Assembly (NCBI GenBank): GCA_963662155.1
Contig: OY759261.1
Span: 8,323,229-8,387,228 of the forward strand
DNA: 64,000 nucleotides
Origin: Lamellibrachia columna
Taxonomy: Eukaryota > Annelida > Polychaeta > Sabellida > Siboglinidae
Direction: 5' to 3'
The notes beneath the pieces were generated by a model. The model was given only the letters and a program-made list of their open reading frames with translations. It did no database searches and was not told the DNA's origin. Positions within the stretch are counted from its first letter, which is position 1; every line of letters starts with the position of its first letter. Positions 35,646-63,799 of the stretch are shown here, in pieces. Position numbers and translations under genes: made by a program.

Positions 35646-35689
35646 CAAAAACATATCCATAAATCAACGAATCGCATGCATAGCTGCTG

Positions 35690-35996
35690 AACTAGTGCAT
35701 TGCATTGAATAGGCGTGGCATACATTTACATGCATCATCAACCGGCTGCGTTACAATACGACCAGGCTTCGCGGTCGACTTCATTTGTGAGACAGTCGAT
35801 GCGAAATGAACTAGTTTCTACGTCATTCAAAGTTCTGCTTTCAACCTCTTGTAATATACGTCGTTGTAGTCGACCGCTGGCCAGTCTGTTCCAAGCTCGA
35901 CGACCGACGTAACCATATTGCTACACATTGTCGCTGCATGTACCGTTGGCTACATAACCCACTTGTGTAGCCAGTTAGCGTAAGTACTTCACAACA

Positions 35997-36083
<87 letters not shown>
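35690..36083. repeat. R1 repeat segment plus (TA)n
   Basis: ACGTCATTCA-AGTTCTGCT, CGTCGTTGTAGTCGACCGCTGG parallel 31,972-32,030. The tract 36,000-36,083 is pure TA. Confidence 0.75.
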
Positions 36084-36261
36084 TTGCTCGGTGTATTTGC
36101 TATGACAAGAAAGAACAGAAAGAGTGGCTCGACAATCCCTGTACAGCAGGGAACAAGGAGGAAGAGCATCATCATACGTTAGGAAACGTCATGCCGTAGT
36201 GGTGGTACTTGGGTATAACATGTAATACTGATATAGAAAAGGACATACTCAAATGAGCAAG

Positions 36262-36262
<1 letters not shown>

Positions 36263-36322
<60 letters not shown>
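36263..36322. repeat. (TA)n microsatellite
   Basis: TA tract with one TTTA interruption; flanked by the R1 word TACTTGCTCGGTGTATTTGCT, as at 36,083. Confidence 0.95.
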
Positions 36323-36419
36323 TTGCTCGGTGTATTTGCTCATGTGAGTATATCGTATATAAGCGTGGAGGCCATATTGCAAGAGAGACATAGGCAAGCT
36401 AGAAAGAAAACAACGAAGA

Positions 36420-36850
36420 GGAAATAAAATTACTCCATAATTTAGATACCTTAGTTATGAAAGCCGCTTATTATAATGTGGTTTGACAACACTAGAAACC
36501 AAGATACTAAGAAGAGACCAAGCAAAAGTGATTAAAATGGTGATATTGATAGGAATATGTTATTCAAACATAAATAAGGAAGTAGAACCAGAGGACACAA
36601 AGCAGCATTAGTTAGGGAACAGAGTGGACATGATAAAATACTCATTCTCACAGAGGGTGACAAATAAATTAAACAAACTGCCAAATTAATGTGTTAATGC
36701 TAGTAGTGTGAATATGTTAAACAATATAATTGACATATATCTGATAAGGGCGGGCTACACATAGATGATACATTTTTGTTTACTCTCGATAAGCCACTTG
36801 CTATTGTGATATTGTTGTTTGGGATGGTGATCTTGTTAAATCATGTTTAA
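36420..36850 (+). pseudogene. CR1-like LINE 3' end
   Basis: Plus-strand scraps ILIGICYSNINKEVEPEDTK, DMIKYSFSQRVTNKLNKLPN and CVNASSVNMLNNIIDIYL precede the ATAAGGGCGGGCTACA end block. This is the C-terminus and tail of a CR1-like element, with stops. Confidence 0.7.
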
Positions 36851-36984
36851 AAATGTGATGTACGCGCAGCATTATATTGACCAGTGGTGTGTGTGGATAA
36901 AATGTTGGGAAGAAAGCGGGAGAAGGCGTTTTTTTTACGTCACGTTGCTTCATTGCGCAAATCGATCACTAGATAATGTGTTGA

Positions 36985-38062
36985 TTCCCGCCGTCCTTCC
37001 CATTATATCGAATAACCTGTGTGGTTATATCAATTAACCTGTGTGGTAATACACATTATGGTTGATGCATTGCAATATTATGTGGCGACATACATTACAT
37101 GATTCGTCTCTCAATATTGTATCAAGAGTGGTTGAGTAGCACATCTAGGGGGTTAACTACCCCCGAATGTTACTTTGGAATGACGTGACACATGTAGCAA
37201 GTGTTACTGTTCGATTACTCGCTATTTGCTGCGTTGACTGGCCATAGTCTGACTGGTTCAATGATTGTGTAGTTTATTCTAATGAATATTTTCCCTTGTG
37301 TTAAAATGCTGAATCTTTATTTAACAGCTAAACAGTTACAGGGGTTTGTAGTTTGGTAAGATTTTTGTGCAAGCGTGTGTTTGCATGATTATTAAGGTTA
37401 CGGGGAATTACTTCCCCCCGCTTGTGCATATTGAAGTGAAATTGGTATCGCTGACACCATGATTGCGCAATATGTACAGATGGATCGTGTTCCCTGATAT
37501 TTCGTATGCTGGAGCCTTATCTACAGCAACACGGATTTCATTTTAAGAAGCTCCGGTGCAAATAGTTTTTGCTTGTTTGCTATTTTAAACGGGGATGATT
37601 ACCCTCGCTTTTGTGTGTATTGAATTGTAAATAGTATCGTTACTAGTACTGGTACTATGGTTGTGCAATTTGAATTGATGGATATTTTTTTTTGTATTTG
37701 GTTGTTTGGTCAATTTAATTGTCCAATGCTGTCTTGACTGTACTTCTTGGCTGTTCACACCGCTGTTCAAGTCAGTGTACACCGTGGCAATACTTGTCTT
37801 GTCATGGTCAATGAAAATTATTTGTACAGATTGCCCATTTTTCGCCCTGCACAAACAGAGAAAAGGCTGCACAGGCACAAAAACGATGTTCGTTTTCATC
37901 AAACTGGGTTCGTCGTTCCGATACGTCCATTCCATCAATAATTAGTAATCCCCTGCTCAGACAGTTTAAATAACTAATGCTACCCATGCTATTGTCTTTC
38001 GTCCATTGCAGTTCTTCTGCAAAACCTGCCGCCGCTATCCCGTTTAGATGAAACTTATCACT
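36985..38062. repeat. Dispersed repeat family R2, copy 2 (~1.1 kb)
   Basis: Direct repeat of 34,720-35,645, slightly longer by internal insertions. It ends exactly where LINE endonuclease sequence starts at about 38,062. Confidence 0.8.
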
Positions 38063-38890
38063 GACAATGACAATAGGCCACCAGAAAGATGAATTAAACG
38101 TTATGGTAGAAAATATTAACCCTAAAATAATTGGTATAACCGAATCAGTGGCCAACACAGACATAACAGATGATGAATTAGAACTGAGAGTATACGTAAT
38201 GTTTAGGATAGATCGAACAGGAAGAAGGAGAGTTGTGTTATATGTTAAGGAATCTATTGAAGCTGAGGAAATAAAATTAGAAAGGGAATCAGGTTGCGCA
38301 AAATAGTTACAGGAAATGTAACATTAACTGTTGGATTAGTTTACCAAAGTCCAAACATAAACGAAGAGGATAACACAAAATACTAAATTATATAAAGAAG
38401 TGAGTAAAGGGGAATGTATTATAATGGGACATTTTAACCATGGACACATACAATAGAAATATCTAGAGAGTACAGTGGGTGAGGACCAACCATTTTTTTT
38501 TATAATTCAATATAGGTACCTTACTCAGCACGTGCTAGAACCAACCAGGTTAGAGAATGTATTGTATATAGTTTTGTCATCACAACAACAGTTAGTTGAC
38601 AATGTAAAAATAAATTGAAGCATTTGGTAACAGTGATCATAATCAAATACATTTATTTTAGTAAAAGTAAAAACAACGTTCATGACAAACTTTCACAAAG
38701 GTAACTATAAAGATATGAGGAAATACTTAGGAAAACTGGATTGAAATAACATGCTGAAGAATAAGACCGGAATTGTATGTTGGAACATTCAAAAATATGA
38801 AACTGAGAGTACCATCGATAAATGTGTTCCCTTGAGAAACAAGGAAAAGGGTCTAGAAGGAAACACTTATTAAATAAGCAATTAGAAAAA
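38062..38890 (+). pseudogene. CR1-like LINE endonuclease domain (broken)
   Basis: QKDELNVMVENINPKIIGIT, ESVANTDITDDELELR and RRVVLYVKESIEAEEIKLER are the N-terminal endonuclease motifs. Then, in shifted frames, come TGNVTLTVGLVYQSPN, GECIIMG-F-H-like text near 38,410, QHVLEPTRLENVLYIV, a GNSDHNQIHF-like catalytic segment near 38,630 and FHKGNYKDMRKYLGKLD. It is a dead copy with at least four frame breaks, and no reverse transcriptase follows. Confidence 0.8.
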
Positions 38891-39214
38891 TAGTGTTCAA
38901 TGAAACTATTTTAATAGTTGAGTGATATGTTTTGTTATTTAACATTTTTTTTTACCTTTTTCTTCCTGTGACGTTTCGACTGCTATCAGCAATCTTCTCC
39001 AGACGATTACCGCTAGATGGCGAAATGGTAGTCATTTCACGCAGACGTATCGGCAAAAGAGATGCATTAATTAGCTATCACAGATCACACGACTCAATAT
39101 ATTCAATGTCACATCGATAAGGATAATAAAAACCCAAAACAGCATGAATCGATTTGTTTGCAATATTACATATTTGAACCTACATCTGCTTCTATTACCT
39201 TCCGATAGTTTCTT

Positions 39215-39380
39215 TATGAAGTATGTCTTCATCTATTCGAGAAACCTGACTTGTCTATCTCTATGTTTGTTCGGTGAGTTTGTTCATTTGAGTATGTCCT
39301 TTTTTGTTGTGTTAGTACTACATGTTATTCTCATGTATCAACAGCAATGCATGCCATTTCCTAACATGCTTTCGGTACAG
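39215..39380. repeat. R1 repeat fragment
   Basis: GAAGTATGTCTTCATCTATTC through TTTCCTAACATGCTTTCGGTACA parallels 32,088-32,235. Confidence 0.65.
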
Positions 39381-39418
39381 ACTCTATGATTCAGCTCCAT
39401 AGAGCAGCGTGAAAACTA

Positions 39419-39849
39419 CTATTTCTCTATGCACCAAATATCTCTCTGTGATTGATACATGGTGAATCTCATCCGCAAATGCTTGTGCAGTCGACCAAAA
39501 GTTGATGATGTCTTGGTTATGAACTTTTCCAATTCCTTCATCCCTGACGGAAGTGCCTTGATCATATCTACAAATATGTTAGGCTTCGATATTTCCGCAA
39601 CAATGCTCACACACCTTGTCGTCCCACGGCCCACGAGTGGTACACCTATGCCATTCCCATACACTATTCGATCTCCTTTCTGAAACAGTGTATCAATGTT
39701 GTACGGGTCCACATTTGTGGGACGTTTGCAACATCCCAGCCTGAGAGTATCACATTGTGCAGTGATTCTTGCAGTGATTTATGTTCTTCGGTGAGTCGAT
39801 GGCGTACATAACTAAGGCATGGGTTGGGGTAGCTCCAAAGCATGTCCAC
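39419..39849 (-). other. Unrecognised overlapping minus-strand frames
   Basis: Two adjoining frames, upstream containing LHNVILSGWDVANVPQMWTR and downstream containing VDMIKALPSGMKELEKFITK. The change of frame near 39,670-39,710 suggests one decayed coding region, probably of a mobile element, but I recognise no family. Confidence 0.25.
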
Positions 39850-40197
39850 ACACCGGGGGACATGCGCCCTGCCCCTCTATGGTCCATGCTGCCCCGAGAT
39901 TGCTTATCTAATCAGCCTGATGCCTTGTTGACAAACTAGGTTCAATAAACCTGTGATCAGCTGGAAACAACTGAGCTGAAGCTTAGCGATTGCGCCATAC
40001 ATGTGTCGAATATTCATTTTGTACAGATTAAGAGTTTACGTTTTCAGATGGCCGTTTCCTTTCGATAATACGGTATGTAACCACCAGCCAGGTTGTTGCA
40101 GGTTGGTTCCAGGCATCGGTAGGTATTGGTGATTGCGTGTGTGCATGTGAGCGTGTGAGCATGCTTACCTGCGGGCGTCCGGGAGTGCGTACTGATG

Positions 40198-40198
<1 letters not shown>

Positions 40199-40232
<34 letters not shown>
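40199..40232. repeat. (TA)n microsatellite
   Basis: Short TA tract. Confidence 0.9.
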
Positions 40233-40234
<2 letters not shown>

Positions 40235-40495
40235 CATTGCATATGTAAACTTGCATCATTAAAATTAAGTTAAACTAAGATTAATTACATGAGTGGCTTG
40301 CTGGAATTGTTAATTTGGCCTTCAAATATATAGTTGTTCAGTTTATAAGCACGGTTGACCGTTCACATTATCTAATTAATGTCGCACAATGTATCCAGAC
40401 AACAGAGATACATGATGTCGTTTTTTATTTCATGGTTGTATGCGCGGTATCAAACCTAGTACAGCTTCGGTATAATGTGTGTCCATGTCTGCTAG

Positions 40496-40551
40496 ATAAA
40501 GGCTCTGAAGACATCCAGGTGCTACCGAATGGACTTGCGTTCATCACATCG
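40496..40551 (+). CDS. Paraoxonase/arylesterase-like exon
   Basis: The text KGSEDIQVLPNGLAFITS, followed directly by donor TCG|GTAAGT at 40,551/40,552, matches the conserved GSEDI--LPNGLAF-S block near the N-terminus of paraoxonases (calcium-dependent lactonases; the block lies in the first beta-propeller blades and includes the calcium-binding Glu-Asp). An acceptor-like CTGCTAG precedes it, but the 5' border is uncertain and the exon could start further upstream. No other paraoxonase exon was recognised in the window, so this is either one exon of a gene with long introns continuing beyond 41 kb or an orphan fragment. Confidence 0.5.
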
Positions 40552-40605
40552 GTAAGTTCATGTGGCCGTTTGTGTTGGTTATTAATAATACGATGCTATA
40601 CTAAA

Positions 40606-40606
40606 G

Positions 40607-40641
<35 letters not shown>
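40606..40641. repeat. (GAC)n simple repeat
   Basis: About 11 GAC triplets just after the paraoxonase-like exon. Confidence 0.9.
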
Positions 40642-41319
40642 AACGATAACCGCTTTCAGTGTCAATACAATCGTCGACAACGTAGGTATCGACGACGAAG
40701 ATAATTGGAAAAACGTCGAGGCCGTAGCAGAGAGACATAAAGAAAGAAAGTTGTCTGTAACCTTAGCTCGTCTCTGTTGATTTGCCGCAGAGAGTCGAGG
40801 CGGAATATTGCTATTTGATTTCAAGAAGCCAAGACATGGACAAGACATTGTGCAACATAAGATTATTTGGAACTGTATTTGGCTGTGGCCATATGTTGCC
40901 GTTAGCGTTCCGCCATTTAACAAGTAATAACTATAATCGATCTAGCGTATGTTTGTAATTATGTATTAATCTACTACCCACGAAATAAATATTTTTAATA
41001 AATATACTCCGTAAACAAAGGGTTCTCATTGGTGTTTGTGGTAACTAACATGTCCGCTACGTAAAACATTAACTTCCAACAGTCACATAAACCACGCGCG
41101 CTTTCTATGAATACTTTGGTTCGTAAACCGTTTGAGAGTACATAGCGCCATCTGGGCGGTTTATATTAATTTAAAGAGAAAGCCCGCACATACGTATTGG
41201 CCCGAGGTCGGATTAAAATCAAAAATATATTCTACTATTCTATACCAACACAAGTATATATTTCGCAGAATAAATGTATTTCAACTGTATATCTTCTTTA
41301 TGAAGCCTGCTAGTTAATC

Positions 41320-43230
41320 TCTCAACTTATCATCAACTGAATCTCTTATTCTGTCCATAGTCACCATTGCGAAAACTTTTCTGGGAAGTTCCATGTCATT
41401 GATACTTCGTTTTGTTCCCACAATGTTACAAATACACTTACAAGCTTTTTGTGTTGTAATTTAAAATGTGGGACATGATAATGTTTGATGTATGGTTAAC
41501 AGTTACTTTGTTGGATCGTCTTCTCAATATGACATTGACAACTCGCCTTTCATAAGATCCACAGTGCTAAGTAGCATCGCACAACAAACGGGATATCTAC
41601 CACTTTCCGTGGTGTGAGGGCGATAGATAAAGGCTTCGAGCCGCGTTCGCTGGTGAAATAATGCTTTAGATGTAATAAAGCTACATATGGTAAGATTCTG
41701 CAAATATGGAAGACGTAGCGGTTGACCTGGCAGCTCTGTCGGTTTCAACATGTTATTATCAAACGACGATTGGTATCACATTGGACGTTAGTTAGTAAGC
41801 TAGTTACTGATTTAGTTACTTAATTAATCAGTCAATCAGTTAGTCAGATAGTTGGTGTTGTTTCTGGATGTTTTGCTATGATGAAAATGTAAGCATCAAA
41901 TACAAATCCATCTAAGTATGAATATATACCAGATACAGTTATCCCTAAAACGACAGCTGAGCCTATTTGTAAGGTATATGGGTGATCCATGAAATTCCAT
42001 AGGTAAATGATTGCATTGCTCCATCTACAGCAGGCGACAGCAGAGATAATGTCAAAGTGGATGTGAGATTTGGCGTGAATTTAAATGCAACTCCACAACA
42101 AATGCTTAACAATAACAACCAGATCTAATTCAATGTGTATTATTAATTGTATTGATGGCTTCGTAACATTATTTCGGTCTGCTAAGATGTAACAGCAGCA
42201 ACATTACTTCACTGTGATGAAAATAGTGTGGGGTGGATTTTTAGTCGACGTTCATTAATATCGAAACAGGGTCACCTATTCGTGTTATACAAAGCATTCA
42301 ATGGTGCCATGATATAGGGAATAGTGCACTTGTTTGTGTTATGAAGTACACATTGCTTCAAACTGTAATTTGTTTACCTTTTTAAAACAAAACTGGAATT
42401 TGTGTCATATTAGTCTGTGGGGAACCTACAAGGCCGCAATAAAACAAAGCATTGCAAAATATATCCACATTTAATAGAGTATTGTTATACAACAAAAACA
42501 AAACATGAAGTAAAAGTCCACGCGTCAAGTACAAACCCATGCGTCAAGAACACTATAATATATTATGGTCACAACGATCATTAATAGTGATTTAATAGTG
42601 CTATTACATGATGTCAGAAGTATATAATGGCATCAGTACAAGCCTAGTATCAGGAATGGCATTTTTCACTCTGTCATAGATAGATGATACATTATGAATC
42701 AAACTACTCATATCTACATATATAGAATTGAACAAGTCTGATCATTTGAAAGTGATGTGTTGAACACAGTTAGTGAAAATACAGACAATTCTACTACATT
42801 TTCTAATGGAAATTGAATAATCAATAGCTTTATTGCCATTTTTGTAGACATGCATCAAGTACAAATCCATTATATCAAATGGTCGTGACATTTTAATATT
42901 AAGGATTGAGAACAGCATGGTACATTACTTTAAAATGTATACATTACAAATTCAGTTACATCTTAATCATGATTCGTAGGTATTGAGGTATGCCTGTAGC
43001 CAAGTGTTAAGCTTTGACACGACCTGCATTTTGAAGAAAAAACTAGTTTTACAAAAATGCACAATTATTAATGCGACAACAAAAAGTCAAAATGGAATTC
43101 CCAATTTCAAGTTTTATTGGATTGGCTAAAATGCTCGAACATTAACTGTTGGTTATTTCCTGTGACACGTTGTTACTCTCTTCTTTCCCCTGATCAATAT
43201 CGGTCACTATCCAAGAACAAGACCACGTTA
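41320..43230. other. No gene seen
   Basis: AT-rich, stop-dense DNA. AAGTACAAA-CCAT words recur near 42,535 and 42,860; no other structure seen. Confidence 0.5.
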
Positions 43231-43231
43231 G

Positions 43232-43425
<194 letters not shown>

Positions 43426-43529
43426 TAAGGTTGGTGTATTTTTACTTGATTGTGGACAAACATGGTTAAACTTCGACAGCCCCCCACATGTAGGCTGTTC
43501 ATGCTAAGTGACTGTTACAATGTTCACAC

Positions 43530-43738
43530 AAAGTGACTGTCACAGTGTTCAAACAGCCATCAAGGCCATCACAAGTGTTTCTGTGAATCTCTGTGACTGT
43601 CACAATGACACTGTTCTCCTTGTTTGTTGCAACGTGTCCAGTTGTTATTGTTCACACAGACATTGAGGCAATCACAAGTGTTCCTGTGAATCTCTGGGAC
43701 TGTCACAATATCATTGTTCTTCTTGTTTGTTGCAGCAT
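43530..43738. repeat. Tandem duplication of ~110 bp
   Basis: CACAAGTGTTTCTGTGAATCTCTGTGACTGTCACAAT...CTTGTTTGTTGCA occurs twice (about 43,570-43,630 and 43,673-43,736). Confidence 0.7.
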
Positions 43739-43740
43739 AG

Positions 43741-44054
43741 TTGGGGCGCGGTGGTCGAAAAGTAGAGAATCAGATTTTCAGTCGAGGGTTCAAAACCACC
43801 TCCGCCGTTTCGAAGCTTGGGAAACTTCGTTCACCTCACTTTGCTTGTGTCTTTCGGAAGAGACAGTAAAACAGCAAAACTGTTGTTCCCTTCTATCTGG
43901 TGTGTATGCCAGGGGAAGTAAAAGACCCCACACAGTGAAATGGATAAAACCTGTTGTGGACTGACAGAGCTGGTGATCTTATTCTCTATACTACTATTGG
44001 CGTAAATATTCTGACTTGTGGACTCTGCCAATTAACGAAGTAGAAGTAGAAGCG
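43741..44054 (+). repeat. tRNA-derived SINE
   Basis: The head has GGCGCGGTGGTCGAAAAGT (A-box-like) and GTCGAGGGTTCAAAACCACC (B-box-like). The body has CTTCGTTCACCTCACTTTGC and TCTTTCGGAAGAGAC, and the end is a GAAGTAGAAGTAGAAG simple tail. A related minus-strand copy is at 61,470-61,653. Confidence 0.7.
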
Positions 44055-44492
44055 TGTCCTGTTGTTATTTCACCTAATCACGCCACGATTCTTTACATGT
44101 ATCGCATGTATGATTCCTGCAGAGGTTCATCACATTTGAGCAACGATAATAAATTGTGTAAGTGGTTTCTGTATTTTTAAGACATGACATATTTGTCTTC
44201 TCAAATGATATTACATCTTCTTTGATTCGGTGAAGTGGTTCTTGTATTTTAACCAAGTGGCGCAGTCGTCTTGCATCTGTGAAGTGATCCGTGTCTGAGT
44301 TGTGTTGATATGTTCTGTGACATGCTTGTGTGTGTTGCCTCTGTCGTATCTCTGTGCTTCCACGGTCAAGGCAGTTCAGCTGAAGCAATATGATAGCATT
44401 GTGAGTGACTCGTGCATTTTATTGAACAACTGGTCTAAAGTGCCAAAGTTATAATTATTTTAATAAAACAACTTTTAGCCAAATAAGAATCC

Positions 44493-44697
44493 TTCATGGT
44501 AATACAATCCACGACTTTACACATACATATTACCTTTTCGTCACTATATGTAATAATTTATAGCGATCTTGCAGTCGGTTCTTCTAGTGGTTCTTTCTAC
44601 AAAAACCCACTGCGAGATCGCTGTGAATTAATATATTTACTGAAAAAGATAATAATCGTATATATGTGTAAAGCCGTGGATTTTATTACCGTGAATG
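44493..44697. mobile_element. 205-bp fold-back (long hairpin) element
   Basis: The left arm (GGTAATACAATCCACGACTT, TACACATA, ATAGCGATCTTGCAGT) is matched inversely on the right (ACTGCGAGATCGCT, TATGTGTA, AAGCCGTGGATTTTATTACC). The arms are ~85-90 bp with a central loop around 44,575-44,605. The whole can fold into one imperfect hairpin, like a fold-back MITE. No clear target duplication was found. Confidence 0.8.
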
Positions 44698-45082
44698 TTT
44701 TTTATTTGATAAAAAATATTTGCTTATTAAAAAGAATTATAATTTAGAACAACCGTGCCAATGGCAATGTGATGTTTTTAGTTGAATCTGCATGACTAAT
44801 TTGGAAATATATTTGATATTTGATCATAACAATTCTGAAGACAAACATAATTATATGTTATTTAACTTCAAAAAAATTCATCTGAGAAACTCTGTAACCA
44901 TTAACAGAATATCGTTAATGGAAAATATAAATCAACAGCAGAAAATGTACTAATGTATTTGCATTACTGTGTTGTATTACGTACAGTATCCAATTTTTAC
45001 TTGACATTTACTCTTACCTGTCTTTGACACCATTTCGACTTTCTTGTAGTTTGCGTTATGAGGATGTTCTACTCATTGGTCT

Positions 45083-45210
45083 TTTGACAGCTGTGACAGT
45101 TGGGACTTCCACGGTCTGTGAGAGTTGGAACTATCACGGTATGTGACAGCTGGGACTTCCACGGTCTGTGAGAGTTGGAACTACCACGGTCTGTGACAGC
45201 TGGGACTGAG
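45083..45210. repeat. ~29/58-bp tandem repeat
   Basis: GTGACAGCTGGGACTTCCAC and TCTGTGAGAGTTGGAACTA alternate for about two and a half 58-bp rounds. Confidence 0.8.
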
Positions 45211-45799
45211 TCTGCGGTACTTGTCTCTTCTGTTTGTGATCTCCAACTTGCTGCCTTGTTCTGCAATATGACATCACTCACACTGTTACAACTCCAGAGC
45301 TGCCAAGTGACATTGTACAAAGAGGCATAGATCTAAGGTATATTTGCATAATTCTTGTTCTGGTGTTTTGAAGTGAAATCGTGGTTTGGTAATATATTTG
45401 GAATCAAAATGAACATATTTTATTTTGTGTAACTTAAATACAGTGTGATGGTAGGTTTGGGTTGATCAGTAGTAGATCACGAGATTCTGTAAAAACTGAA
45501 GAAAAGGTGGTAGTTCTACCGCCAAAGCGATATACTTTACACTAGGTATGGATTAATTTCAATTGTTAATTGAATTAACTCAATTAAGCAATTTAATTTA
45601 ATAATAACATTTTCAGAAAGGCTAACTTAATTAAATTTAATTAATTAACTTTACAAGAATGGGTTAATTTAAATTAATTGAACAATTCAAATTAACTCTC
45701 AATTAAGTGCTCCTTCAGCAGTTTATATTATTCGATAGTTCACAGCCATGTTATCCGGGTGTTTTCAGAAGGTTTGCCGTCACTAGTCCAGTCACTAGC

Positions 45800-45802
<3 letters not shown>

Positions 45803-45842
<40 letters not shown>
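45803..45842. repeat. (AG)n simple repeat
   Basis: Pure AG tract, 40 bp. Confidence 0.95.
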
Positions 45843-45845
<3 letters not shown>

Positions 45846-46471
45846 AGGCTAAGGCATGGGTGAAAGGGAGGGACAACAAGAAATAAATTGCACTAGCTAA
45901 ATATATTTTATGTTAACATAAATATAGTTGAACTAGAAATAAATTGCACTGCTTGTTACGCAAATGAAAATAGTGAATAACCTTAGCAGTGATTTGTTTT
46001 ATTCCAACCTATATTTAGTTTGATTACATCAATGTGGTGTTTAATGCATTTAATTAATGTGAAGTAAAATGATTTTGAAGATCTATATTAAGACAAATGT
46101 CTGACAATTTGATGTGTAATGGCTATTATATCATATGATGTATTTATCTAACAATTAAATGTGCTAGGATGGAATATTTTATTTACATACTTTAACACCA
46201 AAAATATGTGCGATTTGGTTGAAACTATTGAAACATAATGTTTGCTCGTTCTAATTTGTTTTTTTCTCACTCAACATGTTCTACTAACTAACTAGTTTGT
46301 ATATATGTTGTGGTTATGAAAAAACTGATGGTCTTGTGAGACATTATTCAATTTGTCCACCTTTTCAGAACATAATGCCTAGTCGACCTTCTATGCTCTC
46401 ACTGAGCATGGTCATTGCTGGATGCTTGTCGTCCTCTGTGGTTATTTCACATCCCTAATTGACCTATGTGG

Positions 46472-46757
46472 TACAATGATCATATATTTGCCTGTATTAC
46501 AGTCTATGACTACTGGAACTTCTGCTTTCTCTCGTACAATGATCTTCTACTTGCCTGTATTGCAGTATGTGACTACTGGAACTTCGTCTGCTTTCTCTCG
46601 TACAATGATTTTCTACTTGCCTGTATTGCTTTTTCTCACACAAGGACCTTCTACTTGCCTGTATTGCAGTCCCTAACTAATGCAACCTCTGCTTTCTCTC
46701 GTACAATGATCTTCTACTTGAGTGTAGTGCAGTCTGTGACAATGATATTCTACTTAT
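46472..46757. repeat. ~64-bp tandem repeat, about 4.5 copies
   Basis: CTCTCGTACAATGATCTTCT followed by ACTTGCCTGTATTGCAGT recurs in tandem. The two overlapping plus-strand open frames here are products of the repeat. Confidence 0.8.
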
Positions 46758-46917
46758 GCTAACGTCTGGTAAACAAGTTTACAATGTAGCTACATGCAAG
46801 CATCGTGACAGGCCTATACATGATTGTGCATCTCCTGGAATGTTACCCCTGTTATTTGCCCTCTGCTTCAAAGATATATCATATTTACATCCACGACAAT
46901 GTCCCACATACCTGTCG

Positions 46918-46983
46918 TAGTGCATCCACCCAAATTGTGCTGTTTTCAGTGATCACATCCGTCCTCTCTTGGTTCATTCTGAA
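46918..46983 (-). other. Possible minus-strand exon
   Basis: Bounded by CTGCTTTCAG|A and CGACAG|GTATGT on the minus strand and open as NQERTDVITENSTIWVDALR in one phase. That phase does not join the exon ending at 47,865, so membership in the YWTD gene is not supported. Confidence 0.2.
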
Positions 46984-47274
46984 AGCAGAATAAACATTGA
47001 ATTATACTGTTATCGTAACTACACAATAATACTGATATTCCTCATTCAGTTTATGTGATGCCTAATTAAGTAACATGAAGACAATGCAAATGCATGGATG
47101 TGGAACTCAGTAATTATACATTTACTTTAAACGACATATGAAAATAAGCAATAAATGTATGTACCAAATATATAGACTTCTATTTACTGATTACATGACA
47201 ATTATAATGTAAGTTGCCCTCATTTATAACCCAGATAACCAGCTCTTTCTTGGAAACTACTACACCATCTGTGT

Positions 47275-47622
47275 ATGTTATGTAAGAGATATCTCGAAAG
47301 GGCAGAGGTGACCAGCCAAGAGTGGGAGAGAATGGTTCAGGATGATTCGTTTAGAGGTCAGAACAATGGTCCCACCCTGCAAGGGTCCAAGGGGGTAGAA
47401 AAAGAGATGTCACAAATCATAAAACATAATGCTGCTAGAACTTGTCACGTCAATCTGAGGATACACGTATGTGTCCTTACCCCAAAGAAACGGTGTCAAC
47501 GTTTCAATTGCCCATTGTCAACTGACGACTTGGTCACCTTGGTACGTCATCCTGTCTGTGACGCCACTGAACTAACTGATCAGTTCATCTCCACCCAGGA
47601 GATGATGGATGTCGCCCTTTAG
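47275..47622 (+). other. Unrecognised 115-codon open frame
   Basis: Normal amino-acid composition (for example TSQEWERMVQDDSFRG, LTPKKRCQRFNCPLSTDD) but no recognised domain, splice sites or repeats. Could be chance or a degraded element. Confidence 0.2.
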
Positions 47623-47864
47623 TGTTTGTACTGGAGTGTCATCAGCTGTGACGTTTTAATGTGTGACGTCTTTGCCTGCTACTCCTGAATTAAGTCATGC
47701 TAGAATACATGTGCAACAAGTTAATATATCCACAGTCAATGTCGTATACCCCTCGCTGACTGGAGTGCAGTGCAAGCAAAAATATGTATAGAGCAGAGTT
47801 GAAATCTAAAGCAAGAAAACTTAAATAATTCAAACTAACACATAATCAATATACTTCCTTGTAC

Positions 47865-63799
<15,935 letters not shown>

